Shown here: positions 8,090 to 15,845 of the stretch, piece by piece
Layout of the letters: each line of letters begins with the position of its first letter
Numbering within the stretch: the stretch's first letter is position 1
Assembly: GCF_004127215.1 (NCBI RefSeq)
Contig: NZ_QEWJ01000011.1
Coordinates: 1 to 64,000 of the forward strand
Source: Streptococcus oralis
GTDB lineage: Bacteria > Bacillota > Bacilli > Lactobacillales > Streptococcaceae
Length of the DNA: 64,000 nt
Reading direction: 5' to 3'
Program-made: the position numbers and the translations under genes
The notes under the pieces: generated by a model
Told to the model about the DNA's origin: nothing
The model's database searches: none
The model's input: the letters and a program-made list of their open reading frames with translations, nothing else

Positions 8090-10084
8090 CTATCCTCCTT
8101 TGATAATGCTAGCATAAGTTTTAGTTTCCTTTTTATCACAAATTTTTAATAGAAGAATAGCTAAACTTGAAAAGCTGAGAAATAGAAACAGCGTAATCCA
8201 TAAATTCTTAGAGATATATAGTGCTATACTACTTCCAATGAAGAGAGCGATTATCTGAGAAATGATATATCTGCTATGTAATTCTAAGAAATAATAGCCA
8301 GCTATTTTTTTCAAGAATATACTTTTTCTAAAGGATTCAAAATAGAGTAGGTTTAAACTTGTAAAAAGTAAAATTGAAGTCAAGATAGCAAAAATACCAC
8401 TCGCTAAATTACTATAAATTTCGATTTTAATTTTTTGATTTAACTGGAGGTAGGTCTCTCTAGCAAAGGATAATCTTGAAATCATAGGATCAAGTTGATA
8501 GTACTTCAAAAGTTCTTGTGTTTGCTGTAAATCGGTAAAATAGAGATATTCTAGATTCGTAAACCAAAATATAGAAGAATTTTTTCCAAGTGCCTTAGGA
8601 GAAACTACGATAAAAATAGGGGTTGACAACCATTGATCATAAGAAATATGGGTAGTATTATAAATGAATACATCTTTTTTTTGATCAGTATAAGTTATAC
8701 TAACTTCGACTCTATGCTTTGTATCACTACTGTATAATCGATTAGTTAAATCTTCTTGTATGTTTTGTTTTATTTGTTCCTCATTTTTCTTTTGTTCTTG
8801 GGGTAGTATTACAAGAACCTGTCCATCTTTTAGATTATTGATTTTTTTAAAGGTTTCTGATGTTAACTCTATACCTTCTTTTTTGAAGTAGTCAGGTGTT
8901 ACATAGAGAATATTTTTCCCTTCCAAGTCATAGGGATTTTGTTCAGAATCATTATGAGTTGAAAGAGAGTGTTTTATAGCTTGAATAGCGAGATTATGTT
9001 TGACTAGAAAGGCATTTCCATTTTCTAAAGAATATTGAATAAAGTCAAACCATTTATTAGCATTCATTTTGAGTTCATCTATATTTTTCATTTGACTTGA
9101 ACGACCTGTTTGAAGATTAACAATATTGGAGTGTTGTTTCCAAGTAGCTTGTCCAGCCTCATTTTTCATAAATATATGATGATAAATGGACAAGCGCCCA
9201 AATCCTACAATAACTAATAAGATAGACAGAGCTTGACCAAAGTAAAGAATACGTAAAATTGACTTGATTGGTAATTTCCCTTTGATGATAGAGAGGAGAT
9301 GGACTTTTTTTAAAGAAATAGTAAAAAGAAAGGCAATTAGAAGACTAAGTAAGAGAAGTAGGCTATTGTAAAGAATAAAAAGTATTCCTAGAAAAGTCTG
9401 AACTTCATAAGGATATCCCAAGGAAATGAGCAAGATACATGCTATCAGCAAAGCAGGTAGACCAAAAAGAAGGATATCAAGTCCGTCTCTTGCGAGAGAA
9501 CGAAAGAAGAGATGGCTCAGCCGCTCTCCAGAAATCAATCGAATCCCTGACTGAGAGAGAGATTGAATCTGACCGATAACAATTAAAGCTAAGAAAGTCA
9601 GCAAAAAGATTAACATACTGGTGAGCTGATTAGGTTGGGTAAACATGGCCAGTACGAAGGATACTCTATCATTTTCAAATGCATTCGCTTTTTCTAGTCC
9701 AAGTTCTTTCAGATGAGTAGCCAATTCTTGACTAGTTAGGGAACCGCTGATAATATTGTAGTTGTTGAGAAGATCGCTCTTGTGAATGCTTTCTTGACTT
9801 GCTGGAGGCATCCAGTCTGGGAGTTGCCCATCTCCAAAAGCTTCGTAGAAAGTTCTTGATTTTCCATCACTATCCACTTCCCAAATGGTTCTTGCGATAA
9901 GACTATTATGTTCTTTAGCAAGACTATTTAATTTTTCCTTAACGGTAGAATAATCTGCTTGCCCGCTTAATACTGCTGCACCTGGGAACAGGATTTGTGG
10001 AAGAGAGTCTTTCCAAAAGGACAAAGCACCAATCAGAAAGAGTGCCAGAAGAAGATTGCTGATGAAGAGAAAAACACGTTTCAT
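8090..10084 (-). CDS. bacteriocin-associated integral membrane protein (putative immunity, DUF1430 type)
   Basis: 664 residues. One N-terminal membrane segment (residues 5-25), an extracytoplasmic region to about 145, a block of four or five membrane segments to about 300, a second large polar region (about 320-550), then three or more membrane segments. This order and the N-terminus match, from memory, the TIGR01654 family that accompanies lactococcin-972-type bacteriocins as presumed immunity transporter. No lactococcin 972 gene is nearby. AGAAAGAGG precedes the ATG and directly follows the U-run of a terminator-like hairpin, suggesting regulated read-through. Downstream is its ATPase. Confidence 0.72.
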   Translation of the reverse strand: MKRVFLFISNLLLALFLIGALSFWKDSLPQILFPGAAVLSGQADYSTVKEKLNSLAKEHNSLIARTIWEVDSDGKSRTFYEAFGDGQLPDWMPPASQESIHKSDLLNNYNIISGSLTSQELATHLKELGLEKANAFENDRVSFVLAMFTQPNQLTSMLIFLLTFLALIVIGQIQSLSQSGIRLISGERLSHLFFRSLARDGLDILLFGLPALLIACILLISLGYPYEVQTFLGILFILYNSLLLLLSLLIAFLFTISLKKVHLLSIIKGKLPIKSILRILYFGQALSILLVIVGFGRLSIYHHIFMKNEAGQATWKQHSNIVNLQTGRSSQMKNIDELKMNANKWFDFIQYSLENGNAFLVKHNLAIQAIKHSLSTHNDSEQNPYDLEGKNILYVTPDYFKKEGIELTSETFKKINNLKDGQVLVILPQEQKKNEEQIKQNIQEDLTNRLYSSDTKHRVEVSITYTDQKKDVFIYNTTHISYDQWLSTPIFIVVSPKALGKNSSIFWFTNLEYLYFTDLQQTQELLKYYQLDPMISRLSFARETYLQLNQKIKIEIYSNLASGIFAILTSILLFTSLNLLYFESFRKSIFLKKIAGYYFLELHSRYIISQIIALFIGSSIALYISKNLWITLFLFLSFSSLAILLLKICDKKETKTYASIIKGG

Positions 10085-10098
10085 AGGAACCTCTTTCT

Positions 10099-10125
10099 AA
10101 AAAAGAGGGAGTTGAACCTCCCTCC
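10099..10125 (-). terminator. putative transcription attenuator between leader ORF and ABC genes
   Basis: On the minus strand, right after the leader stop codon, GAGGGAG pairs with CTCCCTC across a GTTCAA loop and is followed by six T. It sits inside the predicted transcript, 15 bases before the ATG of the downstream gene. The 5' arm begins one to two bases after the leader's TAA, so a ribosome at the stop would cover it. Confidence 0.75.
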
Positions 10126-10218
10126 TTATAGCAGTGATACGAATGATAGTTTAGCACCTTTAAAAATAATTAGCAGAAAGCCAATTCTTTTACAAGATGT
10201 TAAAGAAAGCCTTTTCAT
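10126..10218 (-). CDS. 30-residue putative leader peptide of an attenuator
   Basis: An ATG-initiated ORF of 30 codons. The product starts MKRLSLTSCKRIGF, has a short hydrophobic centre (FLLIIF) and ends KLSFVSLL. A good promoter (TTGTTT, 17 bases, TGGTAAAAT) places the predicted transcription start at the A of ATG, so it would be a leaderless mRNA. Immediately after its stop comes a rho-independent terminator, then the immunity-type ABC genes. The arrangement is that of a translation-dependent attenuation leader. I infer regulation in cis rather than a function for the peptide itself. It matches no bacteriocin I know. Confidence 0.6.
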   Translation of the reverse strand: MKRLSLTSCKRIGFLLIIFKGAKLSFVSLL

Positions 10219-10224
10219 AATTTA

Positions 10225-10253
10225 ATTTTACCATTATTTTAAGAATAAAACAA
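10225..10253 (-). promoter_or_regulatory. promoter of the leader ORF and ABC operon
   Basis: Minus strand: TTGTTT (10253-10248), 17-base spacer, extended -10 TGGTAAAAT (ends at 10225). ATG begins seven bases after the -10, the same spacing as at tex, mutY, the ABC-F gene, ligA and coaB. Confidence 0.68.
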
Positions 10254-10299
10254 GCAATGACAGGACTTCTTATAGTAGCCATTTTCAAAAAAATTCTTC

Positions 10300-10321
10300 A
10301 ATCTTACAAAAATGTAAGATT
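10300..10321 (+). promoter_or_regulatory. BceR-type operator (inverted repeat)
   Basis: AATCTTACA and TGTAAGATT form a perfect 9-base inverted repeat separated by AAAA. It contains TTACA-N4-TGTAA, matching the TNACA-N4-TGTAA consensus known for BceR-like response regulators that control BceAB transporters. It lies about 50 bases upstream of a TAAACT -10-like box (10371-10376) and upstream of a BceAB pair. A further TTTGTAAGG half-site follows at 10331. Confidence 0.7.
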
Positions 10322-10405
10322 AAAGTCTCTTTTGTAAGGTTAGGTTATGGCAAGCCGTCTTTTTTTGCGATAAACTAGATTCATAAAGAACAAAGGAGTA
10401 AAACC

Positions 10406-10516
10406 ATGAAAAGAATCTTACAAAAGAAAAGAAGAAAACCAAGTCAAAAAGATATCGAGCGTGTTCAACTGGGATGCGCTATGATGCAAGCACAGTTTCA
10501 ATTGATGGGATATTAA
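10406..10516 (+). CDS. 36-residue small basic protein preceding the BceAB genes
   Basis: ATG with AAAGGAG seven bases upstream. The product begins MKRILQKKRRKPSQKD, is highly basic in the first half and ends CAMMQAQFQLMGY. No signal peptide or membrane segment. The stop is 13 bases before the BceA-like start, so it belongs to the same operon and would share its induction. I recognise no domain. It could be a small regulator of the transporter or a coupling leader; its strong ribosome binding site argues that it is translated. Confidence 0.65.
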   Translation: MKRILQKKRRKPSQKDIERVQLGCAMMQAQFQLMGY

Positions 10517-10529
10517 GAAGGAGAAAATC

Positions 10530-11288
10530 ATGACACTTTTAGATGTAAAACACGTTCAAAAAATCTACAAAACACGTTTCCAAGGCAACCAAGTAGAGGC
10601 TCTTAAAGACATTCACTTTACTGTGGAAAAGGGTGACTACGTTGCTATCATGGGAGAGTCTGGCTCAGGGAAGTCTACCCTACTCAACATCCTAGCTATG
10701 CTTGACAAACCGACTCGTGGTCAGGTTTACCTAAACGGAACAGACACAGCAACCATTAAAAATTCTCAGGCTTCGAGCTTCCGTCGTGAGAAGTTAGGCT
10801 TCGTCTTCCAAGACTTTAACCTGCTAGATACCTTGTCTGTCAAGGACAATATCTTGCTTCCGCTAGTTTTATCTCGAAAACCCATCACTGAGATGATGAA
10901 AAAATTGGTAGTGACAGCTGAAAATTTGGGTATCAACCAATTGCAAGAGAAGTACCCTTACGAGATTTCGGGTGGACAAAAACAGCGGGTTGCAGTAGCA
11001 CGCGCCATCATCACAGAACCTGAAATTCTCCTTGCCGATGAGCCAACAGGCGCCCTTGACTCCAAGTCATCTGCAGCCTTACTTGATGTATTTGATGAAA
11101 TCAATGAGCGTGGCCAAACTATTCTTATGGTAACTCACTCAACAGCGGCAGCCAGCAGGGCCAAGCGGGTTCTTTTCATCAAGGACGGTATTCTTTACAA
11201 CCAAATCTACCGTGGAGACAAGACAGAACGTCAGATGTTCCAAGAAATCTCTGATACTTTGACTGTTATGGCAAGCGAGGTGAATTAG
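10530..11288 (+). CDS. bceA: BceA-type antimicrobial-peptide ABC transporter ATPase
   Basis: 252-residue ATPase with Walker A (GESGSGKST), signature ([12 protein letters not shown]), Walker B (ILLADEPTGALD) and H-loop (THSTA). It has the MacB/LolD-class length and the characteristic C-terminal extension of BceA proteins (FIKDGILYNQIYRGDKTERQ). AAGGAG lies seven bases upstream. The BceB-like gene starts two bases after the stop. BceAB transporters remove cell-wall-targeting peptides such as bacitracin from lipid carriers and signal to a two-component system. No sensor kinase or regulator is adjacent, so the regulator must be encoded elsewhere. Confidence 0.88.
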   Translation: MTLLDVKHVQKIYKTRFQGNQVEALKDIHFTVEKGDYVAIMGESGSGKSTLLNILAMLDKPTRGQVYLNGTDTATIKNSQASSFRREKLGFVFQDFNLLDTLSVKDNILLPLVLSRKPITEMMKKLVVTAENLGINQLQEKYPYEISGGQKQRVAVARAIITEPEILLADEPTGALDSKSSAALLDVFDEINERGQTILMVTHSTAAASRAKRVLFIKDGILYNQIYRGDKTERQMFQEISDTLTVMASEVN

Positions 11289-11289
11289 T

Positions 11290-13278
11290 ATGTTTCGATT
11301 GACCAATAAGTTAGCGGTTTCGAACTTAATCAAAAACCGCAAACTCTACTATCCCTTTGCTTTAGCTGTTCTCTTAGCTGTGACCATCACTTATCTCTTT
11401 TACTCATTGACACTGAACCCTAATATTGGCAAGATTCGAGGGGGAGAGACTATCTCCATGACGCTCGGTCTTGGTATGGTGATTGTCACCATTGCCTCAG
11501 CTATCATTGTCTTATATGCCAATAGTTTCGTCATGAAAAACCGTTCCAAAGAACTGGGTATATATGGTATGCTGGGTCTCGAAAAGCGCCATTTGATCAG
11601 CATGGTCTTTAAGGAGCTTCTTATATTTGGCTCCCTAACCTTGACAGCTGGACTTGGCCTAGGAGCTCTCTTTGATAAGCTAATCTTTGCTCTGCTTCTG
11701 AAGCTAATGAATATGAAGGTGGAGCTCGTAGCAACTTTTCAACCAATTGTCTTTATACTAGTTCTCATCGTTTTTGGCGCTATTTTCCTAGGTTTGATTT
11801 TTATCAATGCCTTTCGCATAGCCCGCATGAATGCCCTTCAGCTCTCTCGTGAAAAAGCCAGTGGTGAGAAAAAAGGACGTTTCTTAGGTCTTCAAACCAT
11901 TCTAGGTTTGATTAGTATGGGAGCTGGCTATTTCCTAGCAGTTACCGTTGAAAATCCACTTAATGCTGTGCTGATTTTCTTTGTAGCGGTCTTACTGGTA
12001 ATCTTTGGTACCTATCTCTTGTTCAATGCAGGGATTACAGTATTCCTACAAATCTTGAAGAAAAACAAGCGTTACTATTACCAACCTAACAACATGATTT
12101 CTGTATCCAATCTCATTTTTCGTATGAAGAAAAATGCGGTTGGTCTGGCAACGATTGCTATTCTTTCAACCATGGTCTTGGTAACCATGTCAGCAGCAAC
12201 CAGTATCTTTAAAGGCTCTGAAACTTTCAAGAAAGTCATGAATCCACATGATTTTGGAATTACAGGACAGAATGTTGAAAAAGAAGACATAAATAAACTC
12301 CTAGACCAGTATGCTAGTGATAAGGGATTGACTGTTACAAAGAAAGAAGTCCTTACATACAGTAGCTTTGGTGTAGCAAACCAAGAAGGTACGAAATTAA
12401 CCATTTTTGAGAAAGGTCAAAATCGTGTTCAACCGAAAACCGTTTTTATGGTCTTTGACCAAAAAGATTACGAGAATATGACGGGTCAGAAACTTGCACT
12501 TTCAGGAAAGGAAGTTGGATTGTTTACTAAAAACAAAGAACTTCAAGGACAGAAAGAACTGACTCTAAATGACCAGACCTATACAATAAAGGAAGAAATC
12601 AAAAAAGATTTTATTCTTGAACATGTACCAAATCAGTACAATATTCTAACTTCGGACTATAACTATCTGGTTGTTCCTGACTTGAAAGCCTTTCTTGACC
12701 AGTATCCTAATTCTTCCATTTTTAATCAATACTATGGTGGTATGAATGTAACAGCTAGTGAGGAAGAGCAACTCAAACTTGCAGATGACTATTCAAAATT
12801 CCTTGATGATTTTAATAGAGAATCAAGCAAAGAAGGAAGCTTTATTTACGGAAGCAATCTAGCAGATAGTAGTGCGCAGATGAGTGCTCTCTTTGGTGGG
12901 GTCTTCTTTATCGGTATTTTCCTCTCCATCATCTTTATGGTGGGAACAGTTCTTGTCATCTACTACAAACAAATCTCTGAAGGCTATGAAGACCGTGAAC
13001 GCTTCATCATTTTGCAAAAAGTCGGTCTCGATCAAAAGCAAATCAAGCAAACCATTAATAAACAGGTCCTAACTGTTTTCTTCCTCCCATTGCTATTTGC
13101 CTTCCTACACCTTGCCTTTGCCTATCACATGCTTAGCCTCATCCTAAAAGTTATTGGTGTGCTAGATGCAACCATGATGTTGACTGTCACTTTGTCCATC
13201 TGTGCTATCTTCCTCATCGTCTACGTTTTGATCTTTATGATTACCTCAAGAAGCTATCGCAAGATTGTGCAAATGTAA
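11290..13278 (+). CDS. bceB: BceB-type ABC transporter permease (FtsX domain)
   Basis: 662 residues, the standard BceB length. It begins with a membrane segment (about 20-38), has an FtsX-like core (about 50-180), several more segments to about 310, one large extracellular domain (about 320-530) between segments 7 and 8 that is diagnostic of peptide-sensing BceB proteins, and three C-terminal membrane segments. Genes of this pair have been linked in pneumococcus to bacitracin and other peptide resistance. Together with the operator at 10300 the locus looks like a complete transporter module with an unlinked two-component system. Confidence 0.87.
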   Translation: MFRLTNKLAVSNLIKNRKLYYPFALAVLLAVTITYLFYSLTLNPNIGKIRGGETISMTLGLGMVIVTIASAIIVLYANSFVMKNRSKELGIYGMLGLEKRHLISMVFKELLIFGSLTLTAGLGLGALFDKLIFALLLKLMNMKVELVATFQPIVFILVLIVFGAIFLGLIFINAFRIARMNALQLSREKASGEKKGRFLGLQTILGLISMGAGYFLAVTVENPLNAVLIFFVAVLLVIFGTYLLFNAGITVFLQILKKNKRYYYQPNNMISVSNLIFRMKKNAVGLATIAILSTMVLVTMSAATSIFKGSETFKKVMNPHDFGITGQNVEKEDINKLLDQYASDKGLTVTKKEVLTYSSFGVANQEGTKLTIFEKGQNRVQPKTVFMVFDQKDYENMTGQKLALSGKEVGLFTKNKELQGQKELTLNDQTYTIKEEIKKDFILEHVPNQYNILTSDYNYLVVPDLKAFLDQYPNSSIFNQYYGGMNVTASEEEQLKLADDYSKFLDDFNRESSKEGSFIYGSNLADSSAQMSALFGGVFFIGIFLSIIFMVGTVLVIYYKQISEGYEDRERFIILQKVGLDQKQIKQTINKQVLTVFFLPLLFAFLHLAFAYHMLSLILKVIGVLDATMMLTVTLSICAIFLIVYVLIFMITSRSYRKIVQM

Positions 13279-13279
13279 A

Positions 13280-13316
13280 AAAAGATACCTCGATATTTAT
13301 CGAGGTATTTCTTTTA
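13280..13316 (+). terminator. bceAB terminator
   Basis: ATACCTCGAT pairs perfectly with ATCGAGGTAT across a four-base loop, followed by a T-rich tail. The convergent VIT gene ends at 13319. Confidence 0.85.
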
Positions 13317-13318
13317 TC

Positions 13319-14014
13319 TTAAATGCTAAAGAGTTGTCCAAACAGGTAAGTCACTGCCATGGTGAGAAGTCCGATACAGAGGTTACGGATCATAGCTGTT
13401 TTCGTAGGAGCCTTGCCTAGTTTAGCACTGGTATATCCGGTAATGAGAAGGGAAAGGGCAACGATAAAAACAGTAGCAGGAATGCGATAGTCACTCGGAA
13501 AGACGATGATTGAAAGCATGGGAGGAAGACTTCCTAATACAAAGGCAATAAAGCTAGAAGCGGCAGCATGCCAAGGATTGGTAAACTCTTCGTACTCGAT
13601 TCCATATTTTTCTTCGACCAAGGCTTTGAGAGGATTTTTCAAAAAGGCCTTGTTGGTCAAGAGTTGAGCGGATGTTTCACACTCACCGTTTTGAAGATAA
13701 GCAGCATAGAGGGATTGTTTTGCAGATTCGGTGTCTTTGTCCAAGAGTAATTGCTCTCTAGCGACAGCGGCTTCTTCCGTGTCTTTCTGAGTGGATACAG
13801 AGACATATTCGCCACCTGCCATAGAAAAAGCACCAGCGAGGATAGCGGCTAGCCCAGATAAAAAGATAATCCAGATATTGCTCGTCGCACTAGCAACACC
13901 GATAACGACTCCAGCAATGGAAATAATCCCATCATTGGCACCGAGAACGCCCGCGCGCAGGATATTGAGTCGTCCTGCAAAGTTTGCATCAAATTCATGT
14001 TTCATTTCTGTCAT
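13319..14014 (-). CDS. VIT1/CCC1 family membrane protein
   Basis: 231 residues. It has the family N-terminus (LRAGVLGANDGIISIAGVVIGVA compressed: GVLGANDGIISIAG), a second membrane segment with AGAFSMAGGEYVSVSTQKD, a soluble helical middle region (about residues 75-150) and three C-terminal membrane segments. Eukaryotic and plant members carry Fe2+/Mn2+ into vacuoles; bacterial substrates are presumed to be the same metals but are untested here. AAAGGAG lies eight bases before the ATG at 14014. A single-gene unit. Confidence 0.87.
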   Translation of the reverse strand: MTEMKHEFDANFAGRLNILRAGVLGANDGIISIAGVVIGVASATSNIWIIFLSGLAAILAGAFSMAGGEYVSVSTQKDTEEAAVAREQLLLDKDTESAKQSLYAAYLQNGECETSAQLLTNKAFLKNPLKALVEEKYGIEYEEFTNPWHAAASSFIAFVLGSLPPMLSIIVFPSDYRIPATVFIVALSLLITGYTSAKLGKAPTKTAMIRNLCIGLLTMAVTYLFGQLFSI

Positions 14015-14140
14015 AGTTCTCTCCTTTCACTCCATTATAGAGAAGAGAGAAGGGGAATACAAACTTTTTAAACTATCTGAAAAAAGTTCTACAATTCTAA
14101 TTTTCATGTCCTTTGCAATTTTACCGAAAAAGAACTGGAA

Positions 14141-14162
14141 TACAGTAGCCAATTCTACTGTA
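14141..14162. repeat. perfect inverted repeat (hairpin), function unknown
   Basis: TACAGTAG and CTACTGTA flank CCAATT. An outer AAAAAG / CTTTTTT pairing (14129 to about 14176) could extend it as an imperfect stem. It lies about 25 bases upstream of the HAD-operon -10 box. It could be an operator, an upstream terminator or a tiny mobile repeat. Confidence 0.5.
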
Positions 14163-14186
14163 CTGGACCTTTTTTCAGTTTATCTA

Positions 14187-14195
14187 TGGTATAAT
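14187..14195 (+). promoter_or_regulatory. extended -10 promoter of the HAD-ftsY operon
   Basis: TGGTATAAT, 25 bases before the first start codon. Confidence 0.65.
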
Positions 14196-14220
14196 AGAAG
14201 GTAGATTTATCAATTGGAGT

Positions 14221-15024
14221 ATGAAAGATTTTATGATTAAACTTGTGGCAACCGATATGGATGGGACCTTTCTAGATGGAGAGGGTCGGTTTGATATGGA
14301 ACGCCTCAAAAAATTGCTTGTTTCCTACAAGGAAAAGGGAATTTATTTTGCAGTGGCTTCGGGTCGCGGTATCTTGTCCCTAAAAAAGCTATTTGCGGAT
14401 GTGCGTGATGAAGTGATTTTTATAGCTGAAAATGGGAGTTATGTTGAGTTTCATGGAGAGGATATGTACGAGGCTACGATGTCTCGGGACTTTTACTTGA
14501 GCACTTTTGAAGCTTTAAAGCAATCGCCTTATTTTGATGAAAGTAAAATGCTGCTGACGGGCAAAAAAGCTTGTTATGTGTTGGATACAGTCGATGAGAC
14601 CTATCTCATGATTAGTCGTCACTATAATGAAAACATTCAAAAAGTAGCGAGTTTGGAAGATATCAGAGATGAGATTTTTAAATTCACTACTAACTTTACT
14701 GAAGAAACGATAGAAGCTGGTGAGGCATGGGTCAACGAAAATGTTCCTGGTGTTAAAGCCATGACAGCAGGTTTTGAATCCATCGATATTGTCTTGGACT
14801 ATGTTGATAAGGGTGTGGCTATAGTTGAGCTGGCAAAAAAACTTGGTCTGACCATGGATCAGGTTATGGCGTTTGGAGATAACCTCAATGACCTTCACAT
14901 GATGCAGGTTGTGGGGCATCCAATTGCACCTGAAAACGCGCGACCAGAGATTTTAGAATTAGCAGAGACAGTGATTGGTCACCATAAGGACCAATCAGTG
15001 ATGACTTACATGGAGGGCTTATAA
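14221..15024 (+). CDS. Cof-type HAD-IIB hydrolase (first of two)
   Basis: HAD-superfamily sugar-phosphate/nucleotide phosphatase of the Cof family. Motif I is ATDMDGTFLDGEG near the N-terminus (nucleophile first D of DMDGT), and the acidic motif IV is FGDNLNDLHM, with a Cof-type cap in between. Substrate not predictable. TTGGAG lies only one base before the ATG at 14221 and 13 before an in-frame ATG at 14233, so either could be the start; 14233 would give the more usual N-terminus MIKLVATD. The stop overlaps the next gene by one base (TAATG). Confidence 0.88.
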   Translation: MKDFMIKLVATDMDGTFLDGEGRFDMERLKKLLVSYKEKGIYFAVASGRGILSLKKLFADVRDEVIFIAENGSYVEFHGEDMYEATMSRDFYLSTFEALKQSPYFDESKMLLTGKKACYVLDTVDETYLMISRHYNENIQKVASLEDIRDEIFKFTTNFTEETIEAGEAWVNENVPGVKAMTAGFESIDIVLDYVDKGVAIVELAKKLGLTMDQVMAFGDNLNDLHMMQVVGHPIAPENARPEILELAETVIGHHKDQSVMTYMEGL

Positions 15025-15842
15025 TGGCAGATATTAAATTGATTGCACTCGATTTGGATGGTACCTTGCTGACAACGGATAAAAAACTAACAGATCGAAC
15101 TAAGGCAGTCCTCAAAGTTGCGCGTGATCGTGGCATTAAGGTCGTGCTGACAACGGGGCGTCCTCTGAAAGCTATGGATTTCTTTCTCAAGGAGTTGGGA
15201 ACAGATGGACAGGAGGATGAGTACACCATCACCTTTAATGGAGGGCTTGTTCAGAAAAATACGGGGGAGATTCTCGATAAAACAGTCTTTTCAATCGACG
15301 ATGTGGCACGATTGTACGAGGAAACTGAAAAACTAGGCTTGCCGTTAGATGCCATTTCAGAAGGAACAGTCTACCAAATCCAGTCGGACCAAGAAAGTCT
15401 CTATGCTAAGTTTAATCCAGCTCTGACTTTCGTGCCAGTCGCCTTTGAAGAGCTATCCAGTCAGATCACTTATAATAAATGTGTGACCGCCTTTGCCCAA
15501 GAACCTTTGGATGCAGCGATTCAACAGATTTCTCCAGAATTGTTTGACCAATATGAAATCTTCAAATCGCGTGAAATGCTATTGGAATGGTCACCGAAAA
15601 ACGTCCATAAGGCAACAGGTTTAGCGAAATTAATTAGACATCTAGGCATCGACCAAAGTCAAGTTATGGCTTGTGGTGACGAGGCCAATGACCTTTCCAT
15701 GATTGAGTGGGCAGGTTTGGGAGTTGCCATGCAAAATGCAGTTCCAGCAGTTAAGGCGGTTGCCAATGTCATTACGCCGATGACCAACGATGAGGAAGCC
15801 GTTGCCTGGGCTATCGAAGAATACGTGCTAAAGGAGAATTAG
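15024..15842 (+). CDS. Cof-type HAD-IIB hydrolase (second of two)
   Basis: 272 residues, a paralogue of the preceding gene and translationally coupled to it. Motif I is ALDLDGTLLTTDK (nucleophile Asp), a TTGRP motif II follows, and the C-terminal CGDEANDLSM supplies the magnesium ligands. This closely resembles YidA, which dephosphorylates sugar phosphates, but the substrate is a guess. FtsY starts four bases after the stop, so the three genes form one operon, an arrangement also present in pneumococcus. Confidence 0.9.
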   Translation: MADIKLIALDLDGTLLTTDKKLTDRTKAVLKVARDRGIKVVLTTGRPLKAMDFFLKELGTDGQEDEYTITFNGGLVQKNTGEILDKTVFSIDDVARLYEETEKLGLPLDAISEGTVYQIQSDQESLYAKFNPALTFVPVAFEELSSQITYNKCVTAFAQEPLDAAIQQISPELFDQYEIFKSREMLLEWSPKNVHKATGLAKLIRHLGIDQSQVMACGDEANDLSMIEWAGLGVAMQNAVPAVKAVANVITPMTNDEEAVAWAIEEYVLKEN

Positions 15843-15845
15843 AAT

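Noticed and set aside
10126-10218. 30-aa ORF as a bacteriocin precursor
   Set aside because: No signal peptide with cleavage site, no Gly-Gly leader and no lactococcin 972 length; the position before a terminator fits a regulatory leader better.
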